DNA of 64,000 nt from Arenibacter sp040216555 (GCA_040216555.1 JAVJOW010000002.1:1-64000), one strand, 5' to 3'. Numbered from the stretch's first letter, positions 25,796-35,147 are shown. Made by a program: numbers and translations. Notes: generated from the letters alone by a model not told the origin.

Positions 25796-26416
25796 TTAGT
25801 TTGACGATGTTTCTGCCTCTGAAAGCTTCTGTGGAAACAAATCCTGTATTCTCTTAACCTTCTCCTTCAATTCCTCACGAATATTGTCCGGAGTTTCAGG
25901 ATTAAGATATTCAGCTTCCATATCAGTAAAGTCCTTCTTGAACAAACGCTGTGCTTCCCTATTCCTAAGTTCGTTATAGGCTCCAACCAATTCGTTCTGA
26001 ACGGTTATATAAGTTCCATACTTTGTCTCCCTATCGTTCTTAAGCGATATAATGGCCTTGGCAGGACTATCGGATGAAGCTACATCCCTTTTACCTTTGC
26101 AGTAACTGCAATAGTCTGCAGATCCTGAAGGTGCTCCTCCATTGTCCAAAAAGGCAATGGCCTTGGCCCTTAAGTCCTTAATATTTGTCAACTCATCATC
26201 AGCCAATAACTGTCCATCACGGTTAATATTGACCTGAAAAATATTCTTTTGCTTAATGATTACATCTGTATCTGGCGGCTCAATTGGTGGCAACATACGA
26301 TCTAACCCTGCATCCGTTTCAATAGTGGTAGTCACTAGGAAAAAGATAAGTAATAAGAACGCTATGTCTGCCATAGAACCCGCATTAACCTCTGGTGGTG
26401 CTCCTCTTTTTGGCAT
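25796..26416 (-). CDS. exbD: ExbD/TolR-family energy transducer with a CxxC insert
   Basis: This 206-residue ExbD has the helix AFLLLIFFLVTTT preceded by the proton-carrying Asp17 (SMADIAF). The periplasmic part is about 60 residues longer than in E. coli ExbD. It contains ADYCSYCKGKRD, with a Cys-x-x-Cys pair at 103 and 106, and a helical C-terminal tail. The CxxC could form a disulfide or bind a metal; neither is known. Two different ExbD proteins beside one ExbB are typical of Flavobacteriaceae, and they may form a mixed dimer in the motor pore. It lies 15 nt after the small membrane protein gene. Confidence 0.92.
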   Translation of the reverse strand: MPKRGAPPEVNAGSMADIAFLLLIFFLVTTTIETDAGLDRMLPPIEPPDTDVIIKQKNIFQVNINRDGQLLADDELTNIKDLRAKAIAFLDNGGAPSGSADYCSYCKGKRDVASSDSPAKAIISLKNDRETKYGTYITVQNELVGAYNELRNREAQRLFKKDFTDMEAEYLNPETPDNIREELKEKVKRIQDLFPQKLSEAETSSN

Positions 26417-26430
26417 AATATTTTATTTTA

Positions 26431-26874
26431 TTATTTACTAATCATTTTCTTAACTCCAGACCACAACATGGCACCTACAGCAACAATGGTAAGGATAAAA
26501 AATACATTCAATCCCATTCCTATGGTTTTCACTGTACTTTCTGTTGTAGGCACTCCCTTTTTGGCCATTTCCTCCAAATTAACGTCGGTCCCATTAGCTA
26601 AGGCATATGATATAATAACGACCACTAAAAGACCACCTACACCAATTAAGGTTTTCTTTAAAGCTCCTTTGGATGTCAATAAATTCATCAATCCAAAAAG
26701 AACCGAGGCCGCTATCGCAATCCCCAACAATAAATAGGTAATAATGAACATGAAGTTCATGGACCCATTATTTATGGCTTCCGTTGCGGGAACGTCTGCA
26801 CTAGGAAGCTGAAACCAAAGTATGGCACCAATCGCTCCAAGTACAACTAATATTATTTTAACAATTTTATGCAT
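26431..26874 (-). CDS. Four-helix membrane protein of the exb operon
   Basis: The 147-residue protein has four predicted membrane helices (about 5-22, 40-62, 75-95 and 115-140) separated by short loops. One periplasmic or cytoplasmic loop carries NGTDVNLEEMAKKG. No catalytic motif is visible. Its fixed place between exbB and the two exbD genes, with spacings of 26 and 14 nt, suggests an accessory subunit or assembly factor for the energy-transducing motor. I recall the same gene order in related flavobacteria, but no experimentally established function. Confidence 0.8.
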   Translation of the reverse strand: MHKIVKIILVVLGAIGAILWFQLPSADVPATEAINNGSMNFMFIITYLLLGIAIAASVLFGLMNLLTSKGALKKTLIGVGGLLVVVIISYALANGTDVNLEEMAKKGVPTTESTVKTIGMGLNVFFILTIVAVGAMLWSGVKKMISK

Positions 26875-26900
26875 GATACTTTAAGTATTTAGTGTCCGAC

Positions 26901-27650
26901 TTATTTTTTGTGATCTGCCAACATATCAATCAAACTGATTGATGAGTCTTCCATATCATTTACAATACTGTCAATTTTAGCAATGATATAATTGTAGAAG
27001 ATTTGAAGGATAATCGCAGTAATAAGACCGAATACTGTGGTCAATAACGCCACCTGAATATCACCTGCAATAAGGGAGGCACTCAAGTTACCAACCGCTG
27101 CAATTTTCTGGAAGGCCTGAATCATACCGATTACCGTACCCATGAACCCAAGCATTGGAGCTACTGCGATAAACAATGACAACCAAGAAACGTTTTTCTC
27201 CAATTGACCCATTTGCACACCTCCGTAGGCAACAACTGCCTTCTCAGCAGACTCTATACTGTCTCCAGCTCTTTCCAATCCTTGATAGTAGATAGAAGCA
27301 ACTGGACCTTTTGTATTTCTACAAACCTCCTTGGCAGCTTCTATACCACCGGAAGCCAAAGCATCTTCTACTTGTTGCTTCAGTTTGGTAGTGTTGGTCG
27401 TTGCTAGGTTTAAATAAATAATCCTTTCAATCGCTACTGCCAGACCAAGAATTAAACACAAAAGAACAATACCCATAAATCCGGCACCACCCTGTATAAA
27501 TTGCTCTTTAAGCACTTGGGTAAAACCTTTTTCCGCTGCTGGAGCTGCATCTTGCAAAATAGCTGCTGCTGCAACAACTTTTGCACTTACTGTATTTGTA
27601 CCTGCCACAAATAACCCAGCCGTTGCCAGGATAGAGAATAATCTTTTCAT
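26901..27650 (-). CDS. exbB: ExbB/TolQ/MotA-family proton channel subunit
   Basis: The 249-residue protein begins with a cleavable-looking hydrophobic segment (residues 5-25), followed by three membrane helices typical of ExbB. The cytoplasmic loop is large, and the conserved TolQ/ExbB block SLFIAVAPMLGFMGTVIGMIQAF lies around 160-182, followed by the last helix LTTVFGLITAIILQI. ExbB pentamers surround ExbD and use the proton gradient to energise TonB. It is the first gene of the exbB, membrane protein, exbD, exbD operon. A TATCTTTA box upstream (about 27683-27690) may be the -7 element. tRNA-Ser lies further upstream on the same strand. Confidence 0.93.
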   Translation of the reverse strand: MKRLFSILATAGLFVAGTNTVSAKVVAAAAILQDAAPAAEKGFTQVLKEQFIQGGAGFMGIVLLCLILGLAVAIERIIYLNLATTNTTKLKQQVEDALASGGIEAAKEVCRNTKGPVASIYYQGLERAGDSIESAEKAVVAYGGVQMGQLEKNVSWLSLFIAVAPMLGFMGTVIGMIQAFQKIAAVGNLSASLIAGDIQVALLTTVFGLITAIILQIFYNYIIAKIDSIVNDMEDSSISLIDMLADHKK

Positions 27651-27729
27651 TTCTTTGAAACTTAAATTTAGTTAGTTAATAGGGTTAAAGATAAAAAAAA
27701 TTCGCAATATAAAAATTAAAACTTAACAG

Positions 27730-27817
27730 CAGAGAGGAAGGGATTCGAACCCTCGATACCCTTGTGGGGTATACACACTTTCCAGGCGTGCGCCTTCGAC
27801 CACTCGGCCACCTCTCT
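27730..27817 (-). tRNA. tRNA-Ser (anticodon GGA)
   Basis: The 88-nt minus-strand gene has the acceptor pair AGAGAGG/CCTCTCT, discriminator G, the D-arm GAGTGGTCGAAGGC, and anticodon loop CTGGAAA with GGA, which decodes UCC/UCU. A long variable arm (TACCC with GGGTA) is typical of class II serine tRNAs. The T-arm reads GGTTCGAATCC. CCA is not encoded. Confidence 0.95.
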
Positions 27818-27883
27818 AGTTATAGTTATTGGGCAGCCAAATAACAAAAAAAATATTAGTTAAAGAAATTTAGACTGTTATTT

Positions 27884-28930
27884 TTATTGCATTTCGCCCC
27901 TGAGAGATGTTTCATATATGGTTTTGAACAACTTAGGGGAAATATTATTTCCAAGTAAATACATCAACTTGGCAATTGCCGCTTCGGTTGTAATATCCTT
28001 ACCATTAATAACTTGTAAGCTTTCAAGGTGCTTACTAGTTTCATAGCGTCCCATAAGAACACTTCCCCCGGAACATTGTGTTACATTGATAATAAAAATT
28101 TCTCTCTCCATAGCTTTTTTCAGCTCCAATGTAAACCATTCATCGGTAGGAGCATTGCCAGAGCCATATGTTTCCAGGACCACTGCCTTTAAGTTAGGTG
28201 AATTTAAGATGCTATGCAAGATTGTTTGGTTAAATCCGGGAAATAATTTCAAAATGACCACATTTTGATCCATAACCTTATGAACTTTGAGCTTTTTAGT
28301 TGAATTTGCCCTAAACAAATACTCCCTGTTTACCTTTAAATGCACCCCAGACTCTATTAAAGCCGGATAATTTAAGGAAGCAAAAGCTTCAAAATGTTCC
28401 GCATTGATCTTTGTAGTTCTGTTTGCCCGGTACAATTTATATTCAAAATATAACCCTACCTCTTGGACCACAGGCTTATTGTCTTCTCTCAAGGCAGCTA
28501 TCTGGATGGAGGTGATCAAATTCTCCTTGGCATCCGTCCTTAAATCACCAATAGGCAACTGGGAACCCGTAAATATGACCGGTTTCCCCAAATTCTCCAA
28601 CATATAGCTCAAAGCTGATGAAGTATAGCTCATAGTGTCACTCCCATGAAGCACCACAAACCCATCATGGGAATCATAATATTCTTCTATAATGGTGGCA
28701 ATTTTTACCCAATGTTCAACATTCATATTGGAGGAATCTATTGGAATATCGAAGGAAACACTGTCTATAATGCAATCCAATTGACCTAGCTCGGGGATAT
28801 TCTTGATCAATTTATTAAAATTAAAGGCCTTCAGCGCCCCGGTATCGTAATCCTTGACCATACCTATGGTCCCTCCCGTATAAATGAGAAGAATTTTGGT
28901 TTTTTTCACTGTAGAATTTCTATTTTTCAA
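27884..28930 (-). CDS. ansA: Type I L-asparaginase
   Basis: The enzyme hydrolyses L-asparagine to aspartate and ammonia in the cytoplasm. The first active-site motif LLIYTGGTIGM (nucleophile Thr) and the second, VLHGSDTMSYTSSALS, are intact, as is the PVIFTGSQLPIG block. No signal peptide is seen, which fits the cytoplasmic low-affinity type. The 5' end has no ATG before the active site; candidates are TTG at 28996, 28960 and 28930 or GTG at 28909. The TTG at 28930 gives MKNRNSTVKKTKI and is preferred because homologues begin close to the TGGTIG motif; the true start is uncertain. The TatD hydrolase gene lies directly upstream on the same strand. Confidence 0.9.
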   Translation of the reverse strand: MKNRNSTVKKTKILLIYTGGTIGMVKDYDTGALKAFNFNKLIKNIPELGQLDCIIDSVSFDIPIDSSNMNVEHWVKIATIIEEYYDSHDGFVVLHGSDTMSYTSSALSYMLENLGKPVIFTGSQLPIGDLRTDAKENLITSIQIAALREDNKPVVQEVGLYFEYKLYRANRTTKINAEHFEAFASLNYPALIESGVHLKVNREYLFRANSTKKLKVHKVMDQNVVILKLFPGFNQTILHSILNSPNLKAVVLETYGSGNAPTDEWFTLELKKAMEREIFIINVTQCSGGSVLMGRYETSKHLESLQVINGKDITTEAAIAKLMYLLGNNISPKLFKTIYETSLRGEMQ

Positions 28931-29021
28931 TCTTAATAATTGTTTAGGGTTAAAAATCAAGGAGGCGCTTCCAGTACCAATTGAAAACTTTCCCAATAAG
29001 GCAACTTGTGCGTAGACCTAT

Positions 29022-29789
29022 TTATATTCCAAAAACTTCTCGGGAATTGGCAGTAGTAATTGCAGCAACTTCTTCCTTGTCCATAACATATATACGGGCC
29101 ATTTTTTCCAAAACGTTGACCAAATAACCACTTTCATTCCTTTTTCCACGGTAAGGAACAGGTGCCAAATAAGGAGAATCCGTTTCCAAAACCACATGTT
29201 TCAGGTCTATTTCCCCAAGAAAAGTATCAATTTTACCATTTTTAAAAGTAACTACTCCGCCAATACCCAATTTCATATTATAGGAAATTGCCTTCTGCGC
29301 CTGCTCAAAAGTACCCGTAAAACAATGAAAAATTCCAAAAAGTCCATCGCCTTTTTCTTCTTCCAGGATTTGGAATATTTCATCAAAACCCTCCCTGCAA
29401 TGGATAACTATAGGATATGCGTACTTTTTTGCCCACTGTATTTGCTGTTTAAAGGCAATCTGCTGCTGCTTTAGAAAAGTTTTATCCCAATAAAGGTCGA
29501 TGCCGGTCTCCCCCACTGCGTAAAATTTCCTGGACGCCAACATTTCCTCAACGTGGGCAAGTTCCTTTCTGTAATCTTCCTTTACATGTGTTGGATGTAG
29601 CCCGGTCATAAGAAAGATGTTCTCCGGATAGGCTTTTTCCAAATCGAGCATGGCATTCGTATAAGTTGAATCTATTGCAGGAATAAAAAAACGCTTTACC
29701 CCCAATTCCATGGCCCTCTCTATGACCAGACTGCGATCATCATCAAAAGCTTCACTATATAAATGGGTATGTGTATCTGTTAATATCAT
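29022..29789 (-). CDS. TatD-family metal-dependent hydrolase
   Basis: The 255-residue TIM-barrel hydrolase has the metal-binding start DTHTHLYSEAF. The Glu of AVGETGIDLYWD, His in IVIHCRE and FHCFTG, and Asp in LETDSPYLAPVPYRGKRNE follow at the usual spacing. TatD proteins are Mg-dependent 3'-5' DNases or RNases involved in DNA repair and fragment degradation. The three bacterial paralogues (TatD, YcfH, YjjV) cannot be told apart here, so no symbol is given. It is probably co-transcribed with the asparaginase gene downstream. The start codon lies 39 nt from the divergent retropepsin-like gene. Confidence 0.93.
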   Translation of the reverse strand: MILTDTHTHLYSEAFDDDRSLVIERAMELGVKRFFIPAIDSTYTNAMLDLEKAYPENIFLMTGLHPTHVKEDYRKELAHVEEMLASRKFYAVGETGIDLYWDKTFLKQQQIAFKQQIQWAKKYAYPIVIHCREGFDEIFQILEEEKGDGLFGIFHCFTGTFEQAQKAISYNMKLGIGGVVTFKNGKIDTFLGEIDLKHVVLETDSPYLAPVPYRGKRNESGYLVNVLEKMARIYVMDKEEVAAITTANSREVFGI

Positions 29790-29805
29790 AGAACAAAAAT
29801 AGGAT

Positions 29806-29813
29806 TATCTTTG
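29806..29813 (+). promoter_or_regulatory. -7 box of the retropepsin-like protease gene
   Basis: TATCTTTG matches TAnnTTTG and predicts a transcript start near 29820, 9 nt before the ATG at 29829. This excludes the in-frame TTG at 29811 as a start. Confidence 0.5.
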
Positions 29814-29828
29814 ACAAAAAAAGTACAT

Positions 29829-30269
29829 ATGCCCGGCCTTAAAGTTTTTCTACATAAAAAAAAATATATTGCTATTCCTTTAGTGCTTACGGCTACAAAC
29901 CACTTTGAAGTTACGGCCACTATCAATGGAGTTAAAGGCAGGTTTATATTGGATACAGGAGCATCCAACACCTGTATTGGCTTGGACAAAATAGAATTCT
30001 TCAAATTAAATTCCAAAGATTCCAAAATAAAGGCGGCAGGGGCAGGAGCCACAGAAATGTTCACCAAACTATCTACCAAAAACGTTATAGAAATAGGAAA
30101 ATGGATTAAGCAGAAACAGAAAATTGTCCTGTTCGACCTTGTCCATGTCAACCAGGCCCTGACCTCACACAAGGCTATGCCGGTCGATGGGATTATTGGG
30201 GCGGATATCCTAAAAAAGGGAAGGGCCATTATTGATTACCAAAAGACCCGTCTTTACTTAAAACAATAA
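29829..30269 (+). CDS. Retropepsin-like aspartic protease
   Basis: The 146-residue protein carries one aspartic-protease hairpin: FILDTGASNT with Asp42, followed by VDGIIGADILKKGRAIIDY, which is the hydrophobic-Gly motif and the flap-side strand. Such single-domain proteins must dimerise to build one active site from two DTGAS loops, as retroviral proteases do. No signal peptide is evident, so it is likely cytoplasmic. The target is unknown. The gene is divergent from the TatD gene and followed by a weak 7-bp hairpin (30284-30316) before the convergent odhB gene. Confidence 0.85.
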   Translation: MPGLKVFLHKKKYIAIPLVLTATNHFEVTATINGVKGRFILDTGASNTCIGLDKIEFFKLNSKDSKIKAAGAGATEMFTKLSTKNVIEIGKWIKQKQKIVLFDLVHVNQALTSHKAMPVDGIIGADILKKGRAIIDYQKTRLYLKQ

Positions 30270-30360
30270 ACCCAAAAAAAATAAGACCTGCCAGATTAAG
30301 AAATCCCGACAGGTCTATGTTCTTCCAAGCGGGGATTCCCCCCACCAAAAAAATATTATA

Positions 30361-31584
30361 TTAAAGCTCCAGCGCCTTTTTAACGTTGTTGTCCATCAAC
30401 AACTCTTCAGGGCTCTCCAAAGCTTCCTTAACCGCTACTAAGAAACCTACAGACTCCCTACCGTCAATAATTCGGTGATCGTAGGAAAGGGCAACATACA
30501 TTATAGGTGCTATTGCTATGGCTCCATCACGTGCAATGGGCCTTTCTACTATATTGTGCATCCCTAAGATTGCACTTTGCGGAGGATTGATAATTGGAGT
30601 GGACAACATGGATCCAAACACCCCACCATTGGTAATGGTAAAGGTACCTCCTGTCATCTCATCGACTGTAATCTCTCCTTCACGAGCTCTTATTGCCAAT
30701 CTTTTTACTTCGGATTCCACACCTCTAAAAGTTAAATTTTCTGCGTTGCGGATAACAGGCACCATAAGACCTTTTGGGCCGGAAACCGCTATACTGATAT
30801 CACAGAAATCATAAGAAATCATTTCCTTGCCGTCTATCATGGAGTTAACGGAAGGATACATTTGCAACGCCCTTATTACGGCCTTTGTAAAAAAGGACAT
30901 AAATCCTAAACCAACATTATGTTTGTTCTTAAAGTCTTCCTTGTATTGGTTTCTCAATGCAAAGATGGCCGACATATCCACTTCGTTAAAAGTGGTCAAC
31001 ATTGCCGTCTCGTTCTTGGCAGCTACCAATCGCTCGGCGACCTTACGGCGCAGCATGGACAATTTGGTTCTACTATCACCTCTGGACCCTCCTGTAGGAG
31101 TACCCATTGATGGAACTGCATTAACGGCATCTTCCTTGGTAATGCGCCCATCCTTTCCAGTGCCTTTTATAGTCGAGGCATCCAAATCCTTCTCGGCAAG
31201 TATTTTCTTTGCCGCCGGTGAAGCTGATCCAGTCGCATAGGAAGTTTTTTCTTGTTTTACCTCGGTTTTCTGTTCTGCTACTTCCTTAACTTCAGGCTTT
31301 TTCTCCGCTGGTTTTTCTTCACTCTTGGCGGCCCCTGCAGGTTTGGAAGCGCTAGTGTCTATTAAACATACCACCGCACCTACTGCAACAGCATCACCCA
31401 CCTCGGCCTTTAAGGTTATAATCCCACTTTCCTCTGCTGGCAATTCCAATGTAGCCTTGTCCGAATCTACTTCCGCTATTGCTTGATCTTTCTCCACGTA
31501 ATCACCATCGCTCACCAGCCATTCTGCTATCTCTACTTCTGTAATGGATTCCCCTGGAGAAGGGACTTTCATTTCTAAAATCAT
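30361..31584 (-). CDS. odhB: 2-oxoglutarate dehydrogenase E2 (dihydrolipoyl succinyltransferase)
   Basis: The 407-residue E2 subunit transfers the succinyl group from lipoate to CoA in the TCA cycle. The N-terminal lipoyl domain carries EVDSDKATLELP with the lipoylated Lys43. An Ala/Pro/Lys/Glu-rich linker leads to the E3-binding domain around residues 120-152 (SPAAKKILAEKDLD). The catalytic domain ends with SYDHRIIDGRES, where His near 370 is the catalytic base. It lies 116 nt downstream of odhA on the same strand, so E1 and E2 are encoded together. E3 is not in the window. Confidence 0.97.
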   Translation of the reverse strand: MILEMKVPSPGESITEVEIAEWLVSDGDYVEKDQAIAEVDSDKATLELPAEESGIITLKAEVGDAVAVGAVVCLIDTSASKPAGAAKSEEKPAEKKPEVKEVAEQKTEVKQEKTSYATGSASPAAKKILAEKDLDASTIKGTGKDGRITKEDAVNAVPSMGTPTGGSRGDSRTKLSMLRRKVAERLVAAKNETAMLTTFNEVDMSAIFALRNQYKEDFKNKHNVGLGFMSFFTKAVIRALQMYPSVNSMIDGKEMISYDFCDISIAVSGPKGLMVPVIRNAENLTFRGVESEVKRLAIRAREGEITVDEMTGGTFTITNGGVFGSMLSTPIINPPQSAILGMHNIVERPIARDGAIAIAPIMYVALSYDHRIIDGRESVGFLVAVKEALESPEELLMDNNVKKALEL

Positions 31585-31700
31585 GTTTTATAATTTTAAT
31601 TTGTGTTTTGTCTAAACTTGTTTTTAATTTTAACCTTTGTTAAATTTCACTTTTTGGACATTTAGGAGTTTTCACCGCTCAATACCCAAAATAAATAATA

Positions 31701-34511
31701 CTATTTATCAGTAGATTCCGGGTTTCTCCCCATATTGTTTTTGTTTATATCAAAAACATAATCTATTACCTGCTGATGACGGCGTTTGGAGCGTACTGCA
31801 CTACCGGCGGCCGGGGAAGCATAAAATCTTCTTGAGGCCACCCTCAATTTATGCGCCTCACTAAAGTGCATGGTTAAATGCCCCCAAGCACCCATATTTC
31901 TCGGTTCTTCCTGTGCCCAAACCTTGTCTTCGGCATTTTTGTATTTATCCATAATGGCCTTCATTTGTTCTGTAGGTACCGGAAATAATTGTTCCACTCT
32001 CACCAAGGCTACGTCCTCCCTATTATTTTCTTCCCTATAGGCCAATAGGTCGTAATAGAATTTACCGGTACAGAATACCATACTCTTAATTTTGGACACC
32101 TCAGCGCTTGCATCATCAATTACCATTTGGAATTCTCCGTTTGCAAATTCTTCAACCGTCGATACGGCCCGGGGATGCCTTAACAAACTTTTTGGTGTGA
32201 ACACTATTAAGGGCTTCCTGAAATTCACCTTCATTTGCCTTCTCAACAAATGGAACATATTTGCCGGGGTAGTTACATCGGCTATATACATATTATCCCG
32301 TGCACATAACTGTAAATAGCGCTCCATACGGGCGGATGAATGTTCCGCACCTTGACCTTCGTACCCGTGCGGCAACAACATTACCAAACCATTTTGCAAT
32401 TTCCATTTATCCTCTGCTGCGGATATGTACTGATCTATCATAATTTGGGCACCATTACTAAAATCCCCAAATTGAGCTTCCCAAATCGTCAAGGTATTAG
32501 GGCTCGCCATAGCGTATCCATAGTCAAAACCAACTACACCATATTCCGATAAAAGAGAATTATATATTTGAAAGTCTCCCTGTTTATCCGAGATGTGGTT
32601 TAAAAGCATTACTTCCTCCTCACTTTCTTCCACTTTCATGACTGCATGACGGTGTGAAAAAGTACCCCTTTCCACATCTTGCCCGGACATACGCACTCCG
32701 TAACCTTCCTCCAAAAGAGTGCCGTAGGCCAAAAGTTCTCCCATAGCCCAATCCAAGGCGTCATTTTCAAAAAACATGGCCTTACGGTCGTTCACCAATT
32801 TCTCAACTTTGCGCAAGAACTTTTTATTCTTGGGCAACTCGGTCAACACCTTGGCTATGGCCGTAAGTTTCTTTTTATCGTATTTTGTATCTACTGCATC
32901 CATCATCTCCCACTCGCGTACATGGGTATACCCGCTCCATTCATCGGCCATGAATGGGGTAATTACAGTCTTATCCTCTTTTCTGGAATCTTCCAATTCC
33001 TCCTCCAAAGAAGCTTTATATTGTTCTTCCAGTTCTTGAACAAAACCATCGCCAATAATACCTTCCTTAATCAATGCTGCTGCATAAATATCACGTGCGT
33101 TTTTGTGCTTGGCAATTGCCTTGTAGAGCTTGGGCTGGGTAAAACGCGGCTCATCGCCTTCATTATGTCCATATTTCCTATATCCTAAAAGATCTAAGAA
33201 TACATCCCTTTGAAAACGCATACGAAATTCCAGGGCAAAAAGGGAGGCATGAACAACTGCCTCTGGATCGTCAGAATTAACATGTAGCACCGGACTCAAG
33301 GTGACCTTGGCCACGTCTGTACAGTAAGTAGAACTACGAGCGTCCAGGTAATTGGTCGTAAACCCAATTTGATTATTTACAACAATATGAATGGTACCAT
33401 TGGTTTTATAACCATCCAAATTTGCCATTTGCACCACCTCATAAACCAATCCCTGACCTGCAATAGCAGCGTCACCATGCACAACAATAGGCAATACTTT
33501 GGAAAAATCGTCTTTATAACGAGCATCCTGTTTTGCTCTGGCAATACCTTCAACAACGGCACCAACAGTCTCCAAATGGGAAGGGTTTGGTGCGATGTTC
33601 ATTATAATTTTTTTTCCATTTTTAGCTTTCCGCTCAGAAGTCCACCCCAAATGGTATTTCACATCCCCATCAAAAATTTCCTGCTCATAATCCTTGCCAT
33701 CGAACTCGCTAAAGATATCCTTGGCCTTCTTTCCAAATACATTGGTAAGAACGTTCAAGCGGCCCCTATGGGCCATACCCATAACAAATTGCTCCACCCC
33801 CATCTCGGCAGCTTTTTCCACTACCGCATCCAATGCAGGTATCAAGGATTCATTTCCTTCCAAAGAAAACCTTTTTTGGCCCACATATTTGGTGTGCAGG
33901 AAGCCTTCAAAGGAAACTGCTTCATTTAATTTCTTAAGAATATGTTTTTTCCTATCGGTATCATATTTGGGATGATTGTCGTTGACATTCAACCAATTTT
34001 GAATCCATTCCACCCTCTCCGGGTTTCTGATATACATATATTCCACGCCAATGGCATCACAATAGATACTTGTGAGGTGCACAATGATTTCACGCAAGGT
34101 GCTTGGACCAATTCCCAAAATTTCCCCTGCGGTAAATGTGGTATCCAAATCGCTTGGAGCAAGTCCAAAATTCCCAATCTCCAAAGTGGGGAAATACTGT
34201 CTTCTTTCCCTAACCGGGTTTGTTTTGGTAAATAAGTGCCCTCTAGTCCTGTAACCATCAATAAGCCGAACTACCTGGAACTCCTTCTGAAGCTTCTCTG
34301 GAACCTCAACCTCATGGCCTCCAGCTACGGACAATGGTGCCGTCTGTAATTCATCGACCATCCCGTCAATGGAATTTTCCATACCAAAATCAAATCCCTG
34401 AAAAAAGGCCCTCCAACTCGGCTCTACACTATCCGGATTTATTAAATACTTATCGTATAATTCTGCGAAATAGGAAGTATGCGCAGCGTTTAAAAAGGAA
34501 TATTTATCCAT
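31701..34511 (-). CDS. odhA: 2-oxoglutarate dehydrogenase E1 component
   Basis: The 936-residue thiamine-diphosphate enzyme decarboxylates 2-oxoglutarate and passes succinyl to E2. The start DKYSFLNAAHTSYFAELYDKY is the short peptide that docks E1 to the complex. The cofactor sites include GMAHRGRLNVL, VHGDAAIAGQGLVYE and VVNNQIGFTTN. The C-terminal domain is transketolase-like, with AQFGDFSNGAQIMIDQ and MLLPHGYEGQGAEHSS. An in-frame start at 34631 would add 40 residues with no family similarity and lies upstream of the predicted transcript start (about 34541), so the ATG at 34511 is used. odhB follows. Confidence 0.97.
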   Translation of the reverse strand: MDKYSFLNAAHTSYFAELYDKYLINPDSVEPSWRAFFQGFDFGMENSIDGMVDELQTAPLSVAGGHEVEVPEKLQKEFQVVRLIDGYRTRGHLFTKTNPVRERRQYFPTLEIGNFGLAPSDLDTTFTAGEILGIGPSTLREIIVHLTSIYCDAIGVEYMYIRNPERVEWIQNWLNVNDNHPKYDTDRKKHILKKLNEAVSFEGFLHTKYVGQKRFSLEGNESLIPALDAVVEKAAEMGVEQFVMGMAHRGRLNVLTNVFGKKAKDIFSEFDGKDYEQEIFDGDVKYHLGWTSERKAKNGKKIIMNIAPNPSHLETVGAVVEGIARAKQDARYKDDFSKVLPIVVHGDAAIAGQGLVYEVVQMANLDGYKTNGTIHIVVNNQIGFTTNYLDARSSTYCTDVAKVTLSPVLHVNSDDPEAVVHASLFALEFRMRFQRDVFLDLLGYRKYGHNEGDEPRFTQPKLYKAIAKHKNARDIYAAALIKEGIIGDGFVQELEEQYKASLEEELEDSRKEDKTVITPFMADEWSGYTHVREWEMMDAVDTKYDKKKLTAIAKVLTELPKNKKFLRKVEKLVNDRKAMFFENDALDWAMGELLAYGTLLEEGYGVRMSGQDVERGTFSHRHAVMKVEESEEEVMLLNHISDKQGDFQIYNSLLSEYGVVGFDYGYAMASPNTLTIWEAQFGDFSNGAQIMIDQYISAAEDKWKLQNGLVMLLPHGYEGQGAEHSSARMERYLQLCARDNMYIADVTTPANMFHLLRRQMKVNFRKPLIVFTPKSLLRHPRAVSTVEEFANGEFQMVIDDASAEVSKIKSMVFCTGKFYYDLLAYREENNREDVALVRVEQLFPVPTEQMKAIMDKYKNAEDKVWAQEEPRNMGAWGHLTMHFSEAHKLRVASRRFYASPAAGSAVRSKRRHQQVIDYVFDINKNNMGRNPESTDK

Positions 34512-34547
34512 GAAAAAAGTCTCTCTGTCTTTTGAACAAAATTTATT

Positions 34548-34555
34548 CAAAAATA
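34548..34555 (-). promoter_or_regulatory. -7 box of the odhA promoter
   Basis: The minus strand reads TATTTTTG, a match to TAnnTTTG. No -33 TTTG sits 19 nt upstream. The predicted leader is about 30 nt. Confidence 0.45.
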
Positions 34556-34616
34556 CAACATTTAGCATATCTAAGCTTATCTTAGCTCTGAATAATGGAA
34601 AATTATTACAATAATT

Positions 34617-35147
34617 ATGATAAATCGCCATTCCTTAAAAAAAAGCTTGGTTTTATGTGTTTTTTTCACGGGATTTTGGGGCTTAGGTTATTCGCAGCCA
34701 ACCCCAAGGAATTCCGATTTTTGGAGCCAAGTATATTTTGGAGGCAATTTAGGCCTTGGTTTTGGCAACAATTCCTTCAATGCATCTATCTCTCCCAGTG
34801 CTATTTACCAAGCTACCGAGCAATTCGGTGTAGGTCTGGGAATTAATTTTAATTATGCCAAATTTCGGGATGCAAAATTAGTGGCTTATGGAGGCAGCGT
34901 ACTATCCTTATTCAATCCAATTCGTGCGTTACAATTTTCTGCCGAGCTGGAACAGCTCAGGGTATATCGCGAACTTGAACTTGACGGAGGGAACCTGGAA
35001 GAAAATTATTGGTCACCGGCCTTGTTTCTGGGAATAGGTTACGGCAACAGGAATGTGACCGTGGGCATACGCTACAATGTTATGCACGACCAACAAAAAA
35101 GTATTTATGCCGATGCCTTTATGCCCTTTGTCCGTGTTTATTTTTAG
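34617..35147 (+). CDS. Small outer-membrane beta-barrel-like protein next to odhA
   Basis: The 176-residue protein has a signal peptide ending near Ser26-Gln27 (LGYSQ) and a body of alternating strands such as VYFGGNLGLGFGNNSF and SPALFLGIGYGNRNVTVGIRY, ending in the aromatic FVRVYF. This pattern fits an eight-stranded outer-membrane barrel. I recall that homologues in flavobacterial genomes are sometimes named alpha-ketoglutarate decarboxylase, probably carried over from the neighbouring odhA gene; nothing in this sequence supports that activity. It is divergent from odhA with 105 nt between them. Its stop is one base from the end of the convergent 118-residue gene. Confidence 0.75.
   Translation: MINRHSLKKSLVLCVFFTGFWGLGYSQPTPRNSDFWSQVYFGGNLGLGFGNNSFNASISPSAIYQATEQFGVGLGINFNYAKFRDAKLVAYGGSVLSLFNPIRALQFSAELEQLRVYRELELDGGNLEENYWSPALFLGIGYGNRNVTVGIRYNVMHDQQKSIYADAFMPFVRVYF

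Noticed and set aside
30284..30316. 7-bp hairpin between the retropepsin-like and odhB genes as a terminator
   Set aside because: The loop is 19 nt and no T-run follows; too weak to call.
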